This document shows positions 36,501 to 51,500 of a DNA stretch of 64,000 nucleotides, piece after piece. The stretch comes from Siphonodentalium dalli (Eukaryota > Mollusca > Scaphopoda > Gadilida > Siphonodentaliidae), in NCBI GenBank assembly GCA_032622095.1, contig CP136065.1, positions 60,011,094 to 60,075,093 of the forward strand, given 5' to 3'. The translations under genes and the position numbers were made by a program. The notes beneath the pieces are model-generated. The model did no database searches, was not told the DNA's origin, and was given only the letters and a program-made list of their open reading frames with translations. Every line of letters begins with the position of its first letter. Position 1 is the first letter of the stretch.

Positions 36501-39500
36501 TTTCCTAGCTCAAAACTACAGGCCAAGTTCGAATATGGGTTCTGTCCAATTATTTTTACATGAGTTACAGCCATTTTTCGACTTAGAATTTAACAGCATT
36601 TTAGCATTAAATTAGGGGTACCGTATATCACATATTCTTTGTATTAGAACTCAAATTATTGTTTTATTTTGCAGTAGTACAATTTGAAATGGCTAAAGGG
36701 CGTATGTTGCCAACCCCTGGTGATGCTCTTGTTATCACCATGGGAACCATTGCATCTGCATTATGAGAATCAATGATAGGGCTTTTATTTTTCATTAAAG
36801 TTACACCTTTTTCCGATTCCAGGCCTACAGGTTTCAAAATTATTTTTATAAACCTATTTTTCATTCGCCTGGTTTGTGCTTAGGTAACCCATACCATAGG
36901 TTAGCAGGGGAGTTCACAAACTGTTATAATCACTACAACTGGTATTATTAACTACAGATAGGCAACTCATTGAACTACCATAATAAATTTGAATGTCTCA
37001 TTTTGGGACTTGATTGAGCAAAAATTAAGGTGAGAATTAGTTATCGCGAGACCTGCATTTATAAAACTTTGGCACGACCTGTTTTCCGTTCGCTGCATTT
37101 TAATTTTAGATAACCCCCAGGCGAACTGAACTGTAGTTCGCCTCAAATTTGCAGGCCTGAATTCCATTCATTTTCTTATTGGTCATGCAATTCATGAAAT
37201 TTTCGAATTGGCATTGCGGAACTCATAATGACATAAAGTCTGTAAAAATATTATTTCTGTTGATCCATTCATATCACTTTGTTGCAGTTGTGGTAGTTAC
37301 CTCAGCAAAATACATTGATGATAAAAAGAAATGGTTCAAGAGAGGTATCACATGCAATTCATTCACCAGTGTCTCTCTGATGCCACCAATTGTTTCAATG
37401 TGTGTTGGACGTCCCAGGTATGTTCTCCATCTATTTCAAGTGGGTAGCAATACTGCATTAAATTTGTGGATTTATGGAAAAACTGCAAGTTGGTATCTCA
37501 GAAAACTGTTTTGAGTTACTTTTTAGGCCATGAACGTACTTGGAATCAAGCCTTGAAATAGGGTGTCTGTCATTTGCAGAATGAGGTCCCCAGAGGGTGA
37601 ATTTAGTGATGCTACCCCACATAGCGGGCTAGCATCACCAAATTCACCCTATGGGAACCTCATTCTGCTGAGGTGTAAGCAGAATGAGGTCCCCAGAGGG
37701 TGAATTTGGTGTTGCTAGCCCGCTATGCGGGGTAGCATCACTAAATTCACCCTCTGGGGACCTCATTCTGCAAATGACAGACACCCTATTTCAAGGCTTG
37801 TTGGAATACAAAGGAATTGGTTGGATTTGAATCACCAATGTTTTACCATTGATTTAATTTTTAATGATGTAGTTCAATATCAGTTAGACTAGAGAAACGT
37901 GGTTGCCATAACTTAGCATTCCAATTGCCACTCAAATGCTGAAAATATTTAAGCAACATATTCATTAAATTCATTCATAGTAGCCCACAAATAAAATCAA
38001 CATAACATTAACATTTTACATCTGAAAGTTTCTTCTAGATTTGATATCTGTACCATGAAAACACCCATTCATATTTGTTATACGTATCTTTAACAACAAT
38101 ATCTTTATTAAGTTTGAAAACCAGGTTTGTCCATTAGTTTTTACCTGACTTATAACCCTTAGTTTGACTCTTTTTAGCATTTTATGACCGTTAGCGCAAC
38201 AACTTGAACAACTTCAATCGATTCCATTCATATTTGGCATATGTATCTTTCACAACAATACTTCGATAGATTTACCTGAGTTACTGTCCTTAGTTTTGAC
38301 TTATGGTTCCTTAGTTTGTTCATTTTTAGTGATTCTGATTCTCTGTCAGGCTGATTCACTCTTATGGGCAAAACAAAATCTCGGAGCACCATCTTCGATG
38401 CGCAACCCTTGTTTTATTTTTAATTCCAGTCGAATGCATAATTTGCTGAAGGAAACCAAGAAGTTTGCTGTCCATGTTCTGGCACATGATCAGGTATAGA
38501 TACTTTTGAGTCAAATTAAATTTTAAATGTAGATGATCTCCTAATTATAGCCCTATAACCGAAGGAAATGGTGGGTATCCTGGATTACATGTGTCCGATC
38601 CTCCATCTGTCCATCCGTCTGACTGTATGTCCACCCGGTTGTCGGATCTCAATGGATATTTAATGGAGTGTTCAATCATTGTGTTCCGGTTTTTTGTTCT
38701 AGAGTTATTCATCTTTGTTTATCTGTAATTGTTTTTGTTTTTTTGTCCGTTTGAGCAGATGTCTCAGCAACAGGTTGTCCGATCTCCATGAAATGGGTAT
38801 GGATATACAAAAATATGAGGACATTCATTGGAGTGTTCAATTGTTTTATTTGGGATTTCTGTTCTAGTGTTATTCATCTTTATTTATCTGTAATTGTTGT
38901 TGTTGTTTTTTTCCGTTTGAGCAGATGTCTCAGCAACAGGTTGTCTGATCTCCATGAAATGGGTATGGATATACAAAAATATGAGGACATTCAATTGTTT
39001 TATTTGGGTTTTCTGTTCTAGAGTTATTCATCTTTGTTTATCTGGAAATTTTGTTATTTTTGGTCTGTCTGAGCAAAATATCTCATTCATAGGTTGTCGG
39101 ATCTCAATGGAATTTGGTATGGATGTTCACTGCATCCTGGATTACATGTACATGTGTCCAATCATCCATCCATCCTTCCGTCTGAATATTGTAATCCTGG
39201 CTGCAGTTATAAAAACAAAATGCAAATCATGTATTGATTCAGGGCAATTTTACTATACCCCTATGACCGAAGGAAATGGTGGTTATCCTGGATTACTCAT
39301 GTGTCCGATTCTCCATCCGTCCTTGTGTCTGTCCGGACAGTTGTTGGATCTCAATGGATATTCAATGGAGTGTTCAATGGTTATTTTGTTCAGGTTTTCC
39401 GTTCTAGAGTTATTCATCACTGTCTGAAAATGTTAATGTACATTGGTAAATATTGTTAGTACAATGTATTCTCTTATATAAGGGAGGCTCCCTATGGGTG

Positions 39501-42500
39501 ACTCGCATATATAAAAGAATGCATTGGCACAGGGTTTTCACAAAATTTCAGGAAGCTCCAGTCTTGGAAGGGTTAAACTCTTTGCTGCTATGACGTCCAT
39601 TACATATGACGTAAAAGTGCATGTCGTGTGTTATACGGTCCGTAGTACCTATGGACCTACTTCAGCACACTAGCAGTAGACCATCATTCATGACTGGAAC
39701 TCAGAGATTGGTGCATCGTAATAACTGTATCTTGAAATTTCAAGCAGTCTATGATGTTCCACGATTCTGAACGAAAATAGCCTTTCAACTGAGTTAGTTT
39801 TATGGTTCTTATGATATTCCTGTTGTATTTTTCCACTGGGAAATGGCAATAATGTCAACAGACTGCACACGATGTCATAACGTCATTTAGCAGCGAAGAG
39901 GTTAAGGACTTATGGTTTCCTTCTTCCTTGCCAACATGGGACATTGAGGCCATACAAAGTCAATTTCCTGTTTCTCAGGCCAAAACATTTTGAAAAGCAT
40001 GCACGCTAACTTTTTTTAATTATGTATTTTTATTATTATTATTTTTCTGGGACACAAGCCAATGAAGCATTCCACCTCTGTATCAGCTAGCTCTTGGTTT
40101 ATTTCCGTTTGCCGTAGACCATTTTTTTCTGAACAGATGTCCATAAAAATTTATTGATTTATTTCATCAAATATCACCCAGCACATTTTTTATTAGCTCA
40201 ACTTGACTTTACAAAGTCAAGTTTGAGCTATTGCCAAGTATTGGTGTCCGTCATCCATGTGTGATTGCATCCGTCATCCATGTCACAGTCTGATAACCAA
40301 ACTATATACGCGTGGTTCCATTTATCTGATTCACCTCGCGAGATAAATGATATCTTTGATATATTTATATATTTTTCGCAAAGCCACATCGTCACTTTTC
40401 AAACAGAAAGTCAAATTACGACCGGCCGCAATACCGGAAGATTGCGGGTTATCGTTCCTCTTCGCTTACCGGAAGCACGTGTTTGTGTTGATATGGAGTA
40501 TTGTTGAGTGTATTTGAGCAAAAAAGAGTTAGCCAGCTGTCGCCGGCTGTGACTTATAAGACATGCGCAGTAAGAAGCTACAGCGGCCAGGGAAATGAAT
40601 GGTGACTATCACTAAAGTAAACATTGTACCCCGACTCTGATAAAAGAATTTCTTATCGGGGAGATATTTTTTTTAATACTGCTTCCTTGGGACACATAAT
40701 TGTCGTTCCCATTTTGTTGGCATCAAACTAGATATTTTCTATCTACGATATATTTACTGTTTGGTGAATAATTAAACTTATTTCGTAAATATATATAATT
40801 ATATCTTGTTTGCATATATCAGTTTTATCACCAATTTGTTGGTTGCTCGGGTCATTGTATGGTGTTTGATGGTGGTTAGGCCTAAACAAAAAATACGTTT
40901 GTTTCCGCTAACCCGACCGACCCTATTTTAAACCGCCGACCCTAAACCTTTTATTGCCATTGCAAAAAACAAAAAAAATGGACCAAAAAAAAACAAACAA
41001 ACAAACAATTTTGATTTTAATTTAGGTCCCAATTCATATCATAACAAGATGCAAAAACATTTATATATTTATATATATTGACATAAGAAATTTAAGTTTA
41101 CAAAAAGATTTAAGTTTAACAGTTGGAATCATACTGTAAAGTATGTTTGGCTTTATCTAGCTTTCATCTGTGAAAACTTCAAATAATTTGAGTTCAGGTA
41201 CGGTATGTTATCATTCAGCGTTCAGACTTCGGTATTTCAATCAATTACAGCACAGGAACATTAACAATTTGATCAAATCAACCTGGTTATCAAGTGGGAT
41301 CTCATAATACCAAATGAAAATTAACATAGAGATTAGTACCATATATAGTCATTACTACCTTAATACATGTACATTGTTTCTGTACTACATGTACATGTAG
41401 GATTTCTGTATTACATGTACATGTAGTATATTATGTTCGGTATGTGTCTCACTTGAATTTTATAAAATAGCCTATTTATGAATTAGAGTGATGATGGCAA
41501 GTCTAATTTCAAGCAGGATAAGGCTTCCGATAAGCATAATCCATAGAACCAAAAGATATCTGACAATAACTTATAAGCATTTCCAATCCATACATATATA
41601 AAAAGTTCCAAAGTTATGCTTGAGAAACTTGATAAAATTGACCTCTCTGTAAAATTCAAAATACTGACTCAAAGAGCCTTAGATTAGCTCTAAATGCAAT
41701 GGATTTTCAAAAATTTTCCAGGGGAAGAACCCCCACCATGATCAGGGGGTCACCCTTCCCAAACATTCCTCCGATCAGGCCTTCAGGTTATGCCTTCGGC
41801 ATATCATTGCCCAAAAACAGGTGTCCCCAAAAAATACCTAGATCCTTCACTGAATGCGGAGAAGGTGGTGTTGTGAAGCCATCCTTAAGAGATCGGTACA
41901 AGACGGTCACTCCAATATGTGAACAGTGCAGTTGTGCTGGACTGACTCCAGTTGTCGCCAGACCATATAGGAAATATTAGGATTATCAGACTATCTTAGT
42001 ATATAGACTAGTATATATGTAAATATTAAAGCATATGTAAGATTGAATTGGAGTTTCTAGTTCCTCTGTCATCTGGGTTAACCTGATTGGGGCTAAGAAG
42101 TGCATAGTTTGGGTTATTGACAAGTATTATACAGTTATTTTTAAAGATACTGAAAAAAAAAAGTTAAGCCTACCTACCTACCCTAATTTTTTTTAGCTCG
42201 TTAGCGGAAACAAAGGTATTATTTGTTTAGGCCTTAGGCATGGCCCACACGAGACCATAACAAAATAAAATGAAAAGCCTACTATTTTTTTTTAGCTCGT
42301 TACAGGAAACACGCATTCATTTTGTTTTGGCATTATCCACCACATCTCTAATTATATAATTACATTCAGTGTGTTGGATAAATATGAAGATGTTCACTGT
42401 ATTATTTCCCAAATAAATTGGTGTCTATTCAGAGAAATGCGCTACACAATAGACGTCATTGCATCAGTCATCAGTGTACGCCATGTACATGTACGATGAA

Positions 42501-45500
42501 TTTTCCGTATCATGGTATGTTTGAAAGTTTTGATATCGGGTACCGACTAGTTGACGCAACACAACTTTTTGGCCTCGACTAGTCGACTTTGAAATTCACT
42601 GATCGTTTCAACACTACACCCTACAGGTCACATCTCTCCTCCGATATCACCAAACTTGATATTGATCTTCAGGGTGAACTCAAGATGGGAGCCATCGTTT
42701 TTTTACGAAATTCGTTAAAACAAACTTGGCCGCCAGCAGTCATCTTGGATTTCAAATTTGAATCCATCGGCTAAACCCGCAGCCCACATTTATTGGAGAA
42801 TTCTTTTGAAAATTTGCAGGCATGTTTAGGATCACCTCTAGATGGGAGCTATCAAATTTGAACAATTTTCGATGAAAAATATGGCCGTAGGCAGCCATCT
42901 TGGATTTTACTTTTTGCTTGACTCAATCCTTTGGCACACCCTACAGACCACATCCCTCATCTGATCATCACCAAACTTCATATGGATCTTCTGGGTGATC
43001 TCTAGATGGGAGCCATCAAATTTTTGCAAATTTCATTGAAAAAACATGGCCAGTAACCATCTTGAATTTTACTCTTTGCATGAATAAAAACTTTGCATGA
43101 CTAAAAAACATACGGACCACATTCCTCTTCTGATTGTCACCAAACTTCATATTGATCAACAGGGTGACCACTGGATGAGAGCTATCAAATATTTTTGAAT
43201 TTATTTGGAAAACATGGCCACCAGCAGCCATCTTGGATTTTAATTCATATATACATGTATTTCTTCATGTTGAGATCTAGTACATGTATTAATAGACATT
43301 TAAACTTTCCATTGACTGTAAAACATGAAATTACCCTTCTTCCAAGTTGAGCTATGTACAGTGTAATTGACACTTTCATTGGAATTACCACAGACGTATG
43401 TTGCCATGCCCTAGGGATGCTCTTGTTGCTATATAATGAGAAACAAAGTAATGTATATTCCTTCCCAACATAAAACTGTCCATCGTTAATATCTGTATAC
43501 ATGTATACTATTAATTTAAATTTACATTTTCTTCCAAAGGTAAAATATGGTGTTTTATTTTCTAAACCAGCAGATGATGATGTTAGTCAGTTCTCTTCCG
43601 TCCCCAATGATATGAATACTCAGGTGAGGATGAAGGCCATATAGAAAATTTTAATTGAGTCTCAGAAGCAAATAGCCCGCATTGGATGGACGTTTTATTT
43701 AAATTTTTTATATGATGACCAAAAAAAGTCAGTTCTCTTCCGTCCCCAATGATATGAATACTCAGGTGAGGATGAACTCTATTATTCAACCAAATCTGTT
43801 AAGGCCATATAGAAAATATTAATTGAGTCTCAGAAGCAAATAGCCCGCATTGGATGGACGTTTTATTTCAATTTTTTATATGATGACCAAAAAAAGTAAA
43901 AAAAAAAAATCAGAATTATTTTGGCATGTTTTTACCAACATGTCCATAGTATTGAGCATTAATTTCAACATACATAAACTCTTAACATATCTGTGATTGA
44001 TAGATTGATTTATATTGTATATACACAGTGGCATAGAACATTAAGTAGAAGGCTACATTGAAGAAAATGATACGTTTGGATACAAATGAGGTATCAGCTT
44101 GTTTGAAAAATAGCATATCATATGCCTGTAGCTGCTAAAATACTAAGTAATATATCATTATCCTAGTTTATTACCTTTAGCCTCATTTCTGGTCACGTTT
44201 TCAATCGCCTCGGCCATTTTGAATCAGTGATACTCATCAACTCAAAACCACGTGATTCCCCACTGTGATAATGGAGGAAACTACAATCAGTCCTTTATAA
44301 TTCCCCAACTTCATGTCAGTTTACTCTGTGTCCAACATATTTAAATGTGCCCAAAATAGACATGAAAATGTCCTTTCTGTCATTGCATAGCCATGTTTTT
44401 ATATTACTGAAAAACACTACAATAATTATAATACCACATTTATATCAATGCAGTGTTATTGATATTTTGATCGTTTGATGTTTTATCGTTGCTTCAGGGA
44501 TTACCAATCATACCAGGTTCAACCACTGTACTGTTATGTGATGCCTACTCTATGGACACTGTTGGTGACCATCATGTCTGGTATGGACTTGTCAATGATG
44601 TCATTCTGCCAGATGAGAAGAAGAATGCTCTTCTCTATCACTCCAAGTGAGTTATTATTCTCGTCTCTCTATTTCGCAATAGTATTGAAAGCAGGGTTCA
44701 AGCTGGCCCGAGAATTCATTGGCAATTGTTTGGCCATTTGTGAATCTTTTCATCCATTTTTCAGATACTTTTGCCAAATTGAAAAACTAAATATGGGATC
44801 ATAGAGAAAACAAAAACTATAACAAAATATTAAGAAACACACACAGAAATAACTCAAAAATTGCAAATTGGACAAAAGTGATACAGTTAATCCTCTCCAA
44901 ACCGGACCCTCTATAAACCGAATCCATCTCCATACCGAACAAATTATCAGGTCCCGAATTTCTCTGGTCTAAATTCAACTCTGAGCAGTTGTTTTTGTGA
45001 TGAATCATTCATTGTGACAGGTTGATTGAAACTGTATTGTGACAATACACTACCGTCGTGTACTTTTAGCGAGCATCATTAGTGTTTAGTTTGGACAGTG
45101 GACGTAAAAATAAGTTCACCTCAGTGCAATGATTGATGTAAAAAGTGTCAGTGCCTATTCTCTGTGAAGTCACCATTGTTCACTCAATGTGTGAAATAAG
45201 TACACAGTTATCTAATCAGATACCTGCTGTTATAATCCGGTTCAAAGTGTTCTGCGAAAAAAGGCCGCTAGTTAAATCGGTACACATATACAAGAGTACG
45301 AAACTACAAAACCTGTGCAAAATTAATTTTGTCAGCAACATTTTCAAAAACTGTGAATCACTGTAAAATTTATCATTTCCGTGTTTCCTGTCTTATCTAT
45401 ACATTAATATAACATGATATTAATTGTCCCCTGAAAAATTAATTTTCGGGGGACTATAGAAACGGGCTCCGTCCGTTGTCCGTCCGTCCGTTCGTCTGCC

Positions 45501-48500
45501 GTTCGTCCGTCCGTCTGTCCTTCACACTTTTGAGTACCTTCATGGTGTAATCATCTCCTCCTACAGATTTCATCCCAGAGATTTGAAACTTCAGAATATT
45601 GTTGCCCATATATTGAAGATGTGCAACATGTATATAGATGACGGAAAAATTATTTTTTGACAGAGTTATTAACCCGTTTCGACTTAGAGAATTACAACAT
45701 TTTTTAGAATTTTCTGTATGAGGGTACCTTCATGGTGTAATCAACTCCTCCTACAGTTTTGATCGTAGATATTTGAAACTTCAGAGCATTGTTACCCACA
45801 TATTGGAGATGTGCAACATGTTTATAGATGACTGAATTTTTTTACGGAGTTATTTACCGTTTTCGCCTTAGCAGGGTACCCGCGACTCCATGAAAATCCT
45901 TGAAAACCCTGGAATTAGAAAATGAGTTTGCAAGGACCCTTGAAAACCCTGGAATTCTCAACCCCTCCTTGAAAACCCTGGAAAAATCCAATTATCGCCG
46001 ATCGCGTAATGAAGTTAAATTAATATAACTCGCGGTGCTCCGTAATACGGAACCAAGAAGAGTAACACTTTGGTAATTTCCGCTGGGTTCCGTCTGTTTA
46101 CGTCGGTTCATTTAGACTTGTGCATGCTGATGTAAGCGGCTCTCTGATTGGTAGTCACTACTTTGGTTCTCTATTTTCCACTAATCATGTCGTGCATACC
46201 ATAGAAGATGTGTTAGTGTAGGAATACGTGATGCGGCCGGGGAAAACCCTGCGCTATCTTTCGCTTTCGTCTGCAGACGATAAAACAAAATAATCATAAT
46301 GCCCAGCGGAAAGTGCAAATATAATCCAAACTGGAAAACAAACACAAATAATAGTAATTGGCTTGAAGCCGTAGAAGCCAGAAGGCAATAAATTTTTGGC
46401 GAGATGTCGTATGTGCAGAAAAGATATCGATGTGAGCAACATGGGCGAGTCTGCGTTAAAATCTCACACAACGTCCGTCAAACATAATAAAGCTTGCCAA
46501 GAAAGACAATCGAATACTAATCTGCAGAATCTCTTTCGTTCACAAGAACCAAGTTCTACCAGTAGTAGTACTAGCCCTATAATTTCAACAGCAAGTCCAG
46601 CAACATCAGCATTAGCCTGTCTAGGTGTGACTTCAAGTGATGTTTTGAAAGCAGATATGATTTAATGATCTATGCCCAAAGTACATGTATATGGAGCAGT
46701 GCGGACAAACAAAATATTGTTTCAATATGGCTATACTTTGGGATCAGTAACTTGCATAAACCAGATAGTGCAAATTGGTTTTGAATTGAGACCACTTGTG
46801 CAGCTTGATGACAAGTTGATGTAGAAATATATTAGTTACAGTAGTAAGACTGTACCTGTACTACCACACTGTGACAGATTCACAGAAACAAGGTCGAATA
46901 CTATTTACATATTGATTATTGACACATGACTGTCCTTGAAAACCCTTGAAATTTGAGTATATGCCTCCTTGAAAACCCTTGAATTTTGGCCCCCTACACT
47001 CCTTGAAAACCCTTGAATTTCATATGAAAATAGGTGCAGGAATGCTGCTTAGAAAATTTCAACATTTTTTTAAATTTCTTCAACAATGCGGCATCGCCTT
47101 GCCATGTTGTCGGGGGACACTGTGGTCGGCTGACCTTTTATTCCTATTATACCATGTTTTATCTATTGTTATTTATATTTTATTCGGTACCTTATTGAAT
47201 AAAGTTAAATTAATCAACAATTAATTGGTTGTGCTTCGACAACTCTTAATAATGATGTCAATACATTCTGATCGTAGTGCGATTTTCTATAAACTGAACA
47301 CCTCTCTAAACTGAACAGAAGGTCTGGTCTGAAGGGTGTTCAGTTTGGAGAAGTTTCACTGTAATGGAAATGTGCATGGATGGGAGCCGCAAAAACTTAA
47401 ATAAGTCTAGCTCGTAACGTATATCAACATAATTGATCACTAAGTCGCCCAACAGATAGAATAAATTTATTAGTCTGCACTATTGCATTTATTCTAATGT
47501 TGCATTATAGCACAACACACCATGGAACGGCAAATCACAGACAATGGACTGTGGCATCGAAACGGACTAATGCAATGATTCATCTAAACACCACTTTAGA
47601 AATAAAAGTTGGTCTGACATTTTTATGTGTAGAATACTTTTAGTGCCACATAAATGTCAGACCAATTTGCATCCATAATCCTTGAAATTCAATAAAAACA
47701 ACATCCTTTTCTTAATCAAGTTAACCCTTTACCCAACAAACCGGCCAAAACCGGCCAAATAAAGCTTCAACAGCCTAAAATATCTTCGGTCTGTCTCAAT
47801 AGAACCATACAAATATGGATATCATTGGAACCGGCTCCTTGACCACATTGTGATAGTTACAGTTATGCCCTGTGCCAATGCATTCTCTTATATATGCGAG
47901 TCGACCAAAGGTCGCCTCACATATATAAGAGAATGCATTGGCCTAAAAAAAATCTTTTTTTAACACTTTTTACCATTTTTTCTTACATTCTTTAACAATT
48001 TTATCATTTTTAATGTGTTAAGCCATGCATTCTCTTATATATGCGAGGCGACCTATGGTCGACTCGCATATATAAGAGTATGCATTGGCACAGGGCCCTT
48101 CTGTTGGGTAAAGGGTTAAAGAGATTTATGCCTATGTAAGTATGTGTTGTTAGTTGATGTTATTTTAGTAATAAAGGATCAAAACATCCTAATTTCTATT
48201 GCAGGTCTTTCCGTTCTGTGGGTAATGAGATATTCCTGAAAGCGTTTGAGGATGTTACCCTGCCTGTCGAGGATTGGACCCATGAAGCCCATCTAAGGAT
48301 GGCCTGGAACTACATAATGGAGCATGGAAAAGAGAAAGCTACACCCTATATCAAGTACGATCAAACAGTTGCCCTCTCACTCAGTTTCCACGGCACCTTG
48401 AAAACGTGGAATAGCCTTAGAACTTGACAGATGACATTCGAAGCCTGGAATCAAACTACAAGAGTTCTTCCCCTTGCTACGCTCGCATGACCACTGCCAC

Positions 48501-51500
48501 AATGGGCTAGTGTCTATTTTTGGCTGTTGCTCAATGTGAACACCAAGATCGGTCGTCAATAATCAACTATAATTGATTAATCGTACCTAAGAACATCAGT
48601 GGAAGTATTCCATAATATGGCCTATAGATTGGCTTGGTGCTGGTTAACTGCACTGTCGCTGGTTGTTTGAGGCATCGGCTGATGTAATTTTACGTTAATA
48701 AAGTGCATGATAAACCACTGTTAATGACCAATGAACACAATGAATTCAATACCAGCACAGTCTCGACAATGTTATAATATTTGTGAGTTCATTAGAACGA
48801 ACATAGCGATTAATTGGAGGACTCAGAACAAGTTAAGTATTTGATAATACTGAGTTTCATTCAGCATTCATCGCATGATATGCGATAGCCTGTACTAGTA
48901 ACATCTAAGTATACATATGCAAACAAAGTATACTCGCAAATGACATCGCATAGAACATCGCTGACTAAAATGGCATAGGTTCCCTGGTTTCCAGAGAATG
49001 TCAATCAACTCCCCATTGGTCCAATCAGATTCAAGGGTGAGTGCATTCAGTTCATTGAACACGGTGACAATCGGCACATTTCAAAGACATAGTGCCGCCT
49101 TTCAAGTATAAATGGTTCAACGATTAATCGTGGCACCCCTAATTATTTCTATTCCTAATTATAATGATTATTGAATGCATTCTTATTTACTCCAGACTAG
49201 TTCAAAATGGGTTTAATTTCATTAGTATGGGTGATCCCATGTGTTGTGCTCCTGCCAATTCAACAGTAAATATATTCTTGGTCATTTGGTCCAGTGTCAG
49301 GCAATTATGAACTGTATTGACTGACCCCCCCCCCCCCCCCCCCCTCCTTGCCTTATTTTATTGATTTAAAAAATTATTTCTATTCTAAGAATTTGTTTTT
49401 TTAATTTCTATCCTTTCTTATGATATTTTCTTTGTAAGAAAGTGAACCACCCACTGAAGAAAGTACACACAGACAGTGCTTAGATAACATGAGTTCTGTT
49501 ATAAAAGGAAATTCTAGAGTGCTATTGGTCCTACGGAGGTAATGTAGGATTTGAAACCCACCTGAAATTTTCAAATATTCACACATGATTGTGCAGAGTT
49601 TAATGTGATGTGAAACACTCCGGTAGGGCATTCAAATAGAAAATGAGGACAATCTTGTTCAAGGTAGTTATTTTTTTGCAAATATTAATCCAAATTGACA
49701 ACACATTACAAATCATTTGTGTTAGTCTATCACCTATAGTTGCGTCCTGAATCGAGATAAAAATATTTACAATTGAGTGTAGTTCAGACGATATTTTCTA
49801 TGGAGTGGTATTGTCGATTTCTTTGAAATTTTCGGGCGATGTTAGTATTTTCGGGCGATGTTAGTAGAATGCTACATTCCCCAGGTTGTAATATATAGCG
49901 CCTGATTGCTAACTTATCAATTTCAAACACCAGGACAAGTCCATAATATGTTTTTAACAAATTAATTTGTTTTGTTGCAGATCTGGAATCCAGAGATTCA
50001 ATAAACAGAATAAGGATAAAGTAAGTGGATGGGGTGGTCATTCTGACAAAAGTCAAAGCATAGGCTGAGTATAACTAATAGAGTCTCAGCCCTGTTAATT
50101 TATACAGTAATTCCCTAAATAATCGACTCCTTAACCAGAGCAGAATTATGGGTAATTTTTCAGGATTTAGTCGGAAATATGGATTGTTGCCATTCATTGG
50201 AAAGCTCTCACTGAGAGCTTTCCGATGGATGGCAACAAGCCATATTTCCGACTAATTCCTGAAAAATTACCCATAATTCTGCTGTGGTTAAGGAGTCAAT
50301 TATTTAAGGCATTACTGTAGCATTGACTGTAGGCTGACCCAAGGCAAAAAGAAATTTTGTCGGCTATTGTTAAGCCGAGTAAAATTTCAGAACCTGCCAA
50401 TATCATGTGTAAATTTTAAACAAATTGCCACCGACATTGTCTCAAAGTCGCACTGTGGAAGTCTTTGTTGAATGCTGGTATTGAGATAAAAAGGACTATC
50501 TTGATAATCAACAATTTTAAGCCAGACCTAACCAAAGTCTGCCATGATAAGGGACCATGTTCCAATTGTAAACTGAAGTTACAGTAATGCCATAAATAAT
50601 CAACTCCTTAACCACTGGAGAATTATGGGTAACTTTTAAGGATTTAGTCACTGAGAGCTTTCCGATGAATGGCAACAAGCCATATTTCCAACTAAATCCT
50701 GAAAAGTTACCCAGAATTCTCCTGTGGTTAAGGAGTCGATTATTTAGGGCATTACTGTACGTGTGTAGAGCATGCAACTATGCATATCCTACATGTAGGC
50801 TTTTTAGCCAATTAAAAATATATGGCCAAGGCAATTTTTTAGCCTTGAATCGGAATCATGATTCTCATTTTGATTCTCGTAAAAAGTTTTGATTCCCTGT
50901 AGAAACGCTATGTTTGGACTCTTGCAAAATTTTATGGTTTTTAACACATTCACTGCATGTAATTGAATTGGAGTCGGCAGTGAACGTGGTAAGACCTGAT
51001 TACACCTTTGCCAAATTCTCTTTATGCAATAGACAGTTATTTTGCGATTCTCATGACTGATTCCAATACAGTAAAACCTCTCTAAACACAACTCCCTTAT
51101 GACTGACCTTCCTGTTGAATGAGAGATGTTCAGTTTATAGAAATTGTGCTATCACGAAACATGAAGCCGCCAATACGAGTGATTTAAGATACTCCTTTTA
51201 TGCAAGCTTATAGAGAATAACAAATTTAAAGACCGTGTTTATAATAAAGCTCTTTCTAGAATGTTTTTTGAATGGCATAGATTGTAGACATTTTATAAAC
51301 TTAAAACTTCTTGGAATTCAATACTGTGTGCAAAGTCTGTATGACTGTTCACTCCCTTGTGGTTGAAAATATTTTCCACAGGGGATTTATAGATTACTAA
51401 TTTTGATAGTGATTGTGAATACTCTTTCCAACTACATGTATAGTTAATCAACTGATGTCAAACTGCCAATGATGTAATCAATTATCATATGATGTACCGG

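Larger units (their letters stand above)
44884..47361. mobile_element. Tigger/pogo-like element, interrupted by other repeats
   Basis: TA flanks both ends (44882-44883 and 47362-47363). The ends are CAGTTAATCCTCTCCAAACC and, in reverse complement, CAGTGAAACTTCTCCAAACT. Inside are family D tandem units (45430-45890, resuming about 47040) and a hAT fragment. It lies mostly in intron 6. A second copy is at 51069-52720. The Tigger/pogo assignment rests on the TA target and these end sequences; no transposase was recognised. Confidence 0.7.

Noticed and set aside
41699-41980. 93-codon frame inside the 40877-42235 element
   Set aside because: Proline-rich with scattered cysteines but no transposase or known domain motif, and no splice context.
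48355-48427. Extension of flavin reductase exon 7 to a stop at 48425-48427
   Set aside because: The donor ATCAA|GTACGA restores the frame into exon 8 and continues the conserved GIQRFN motif.
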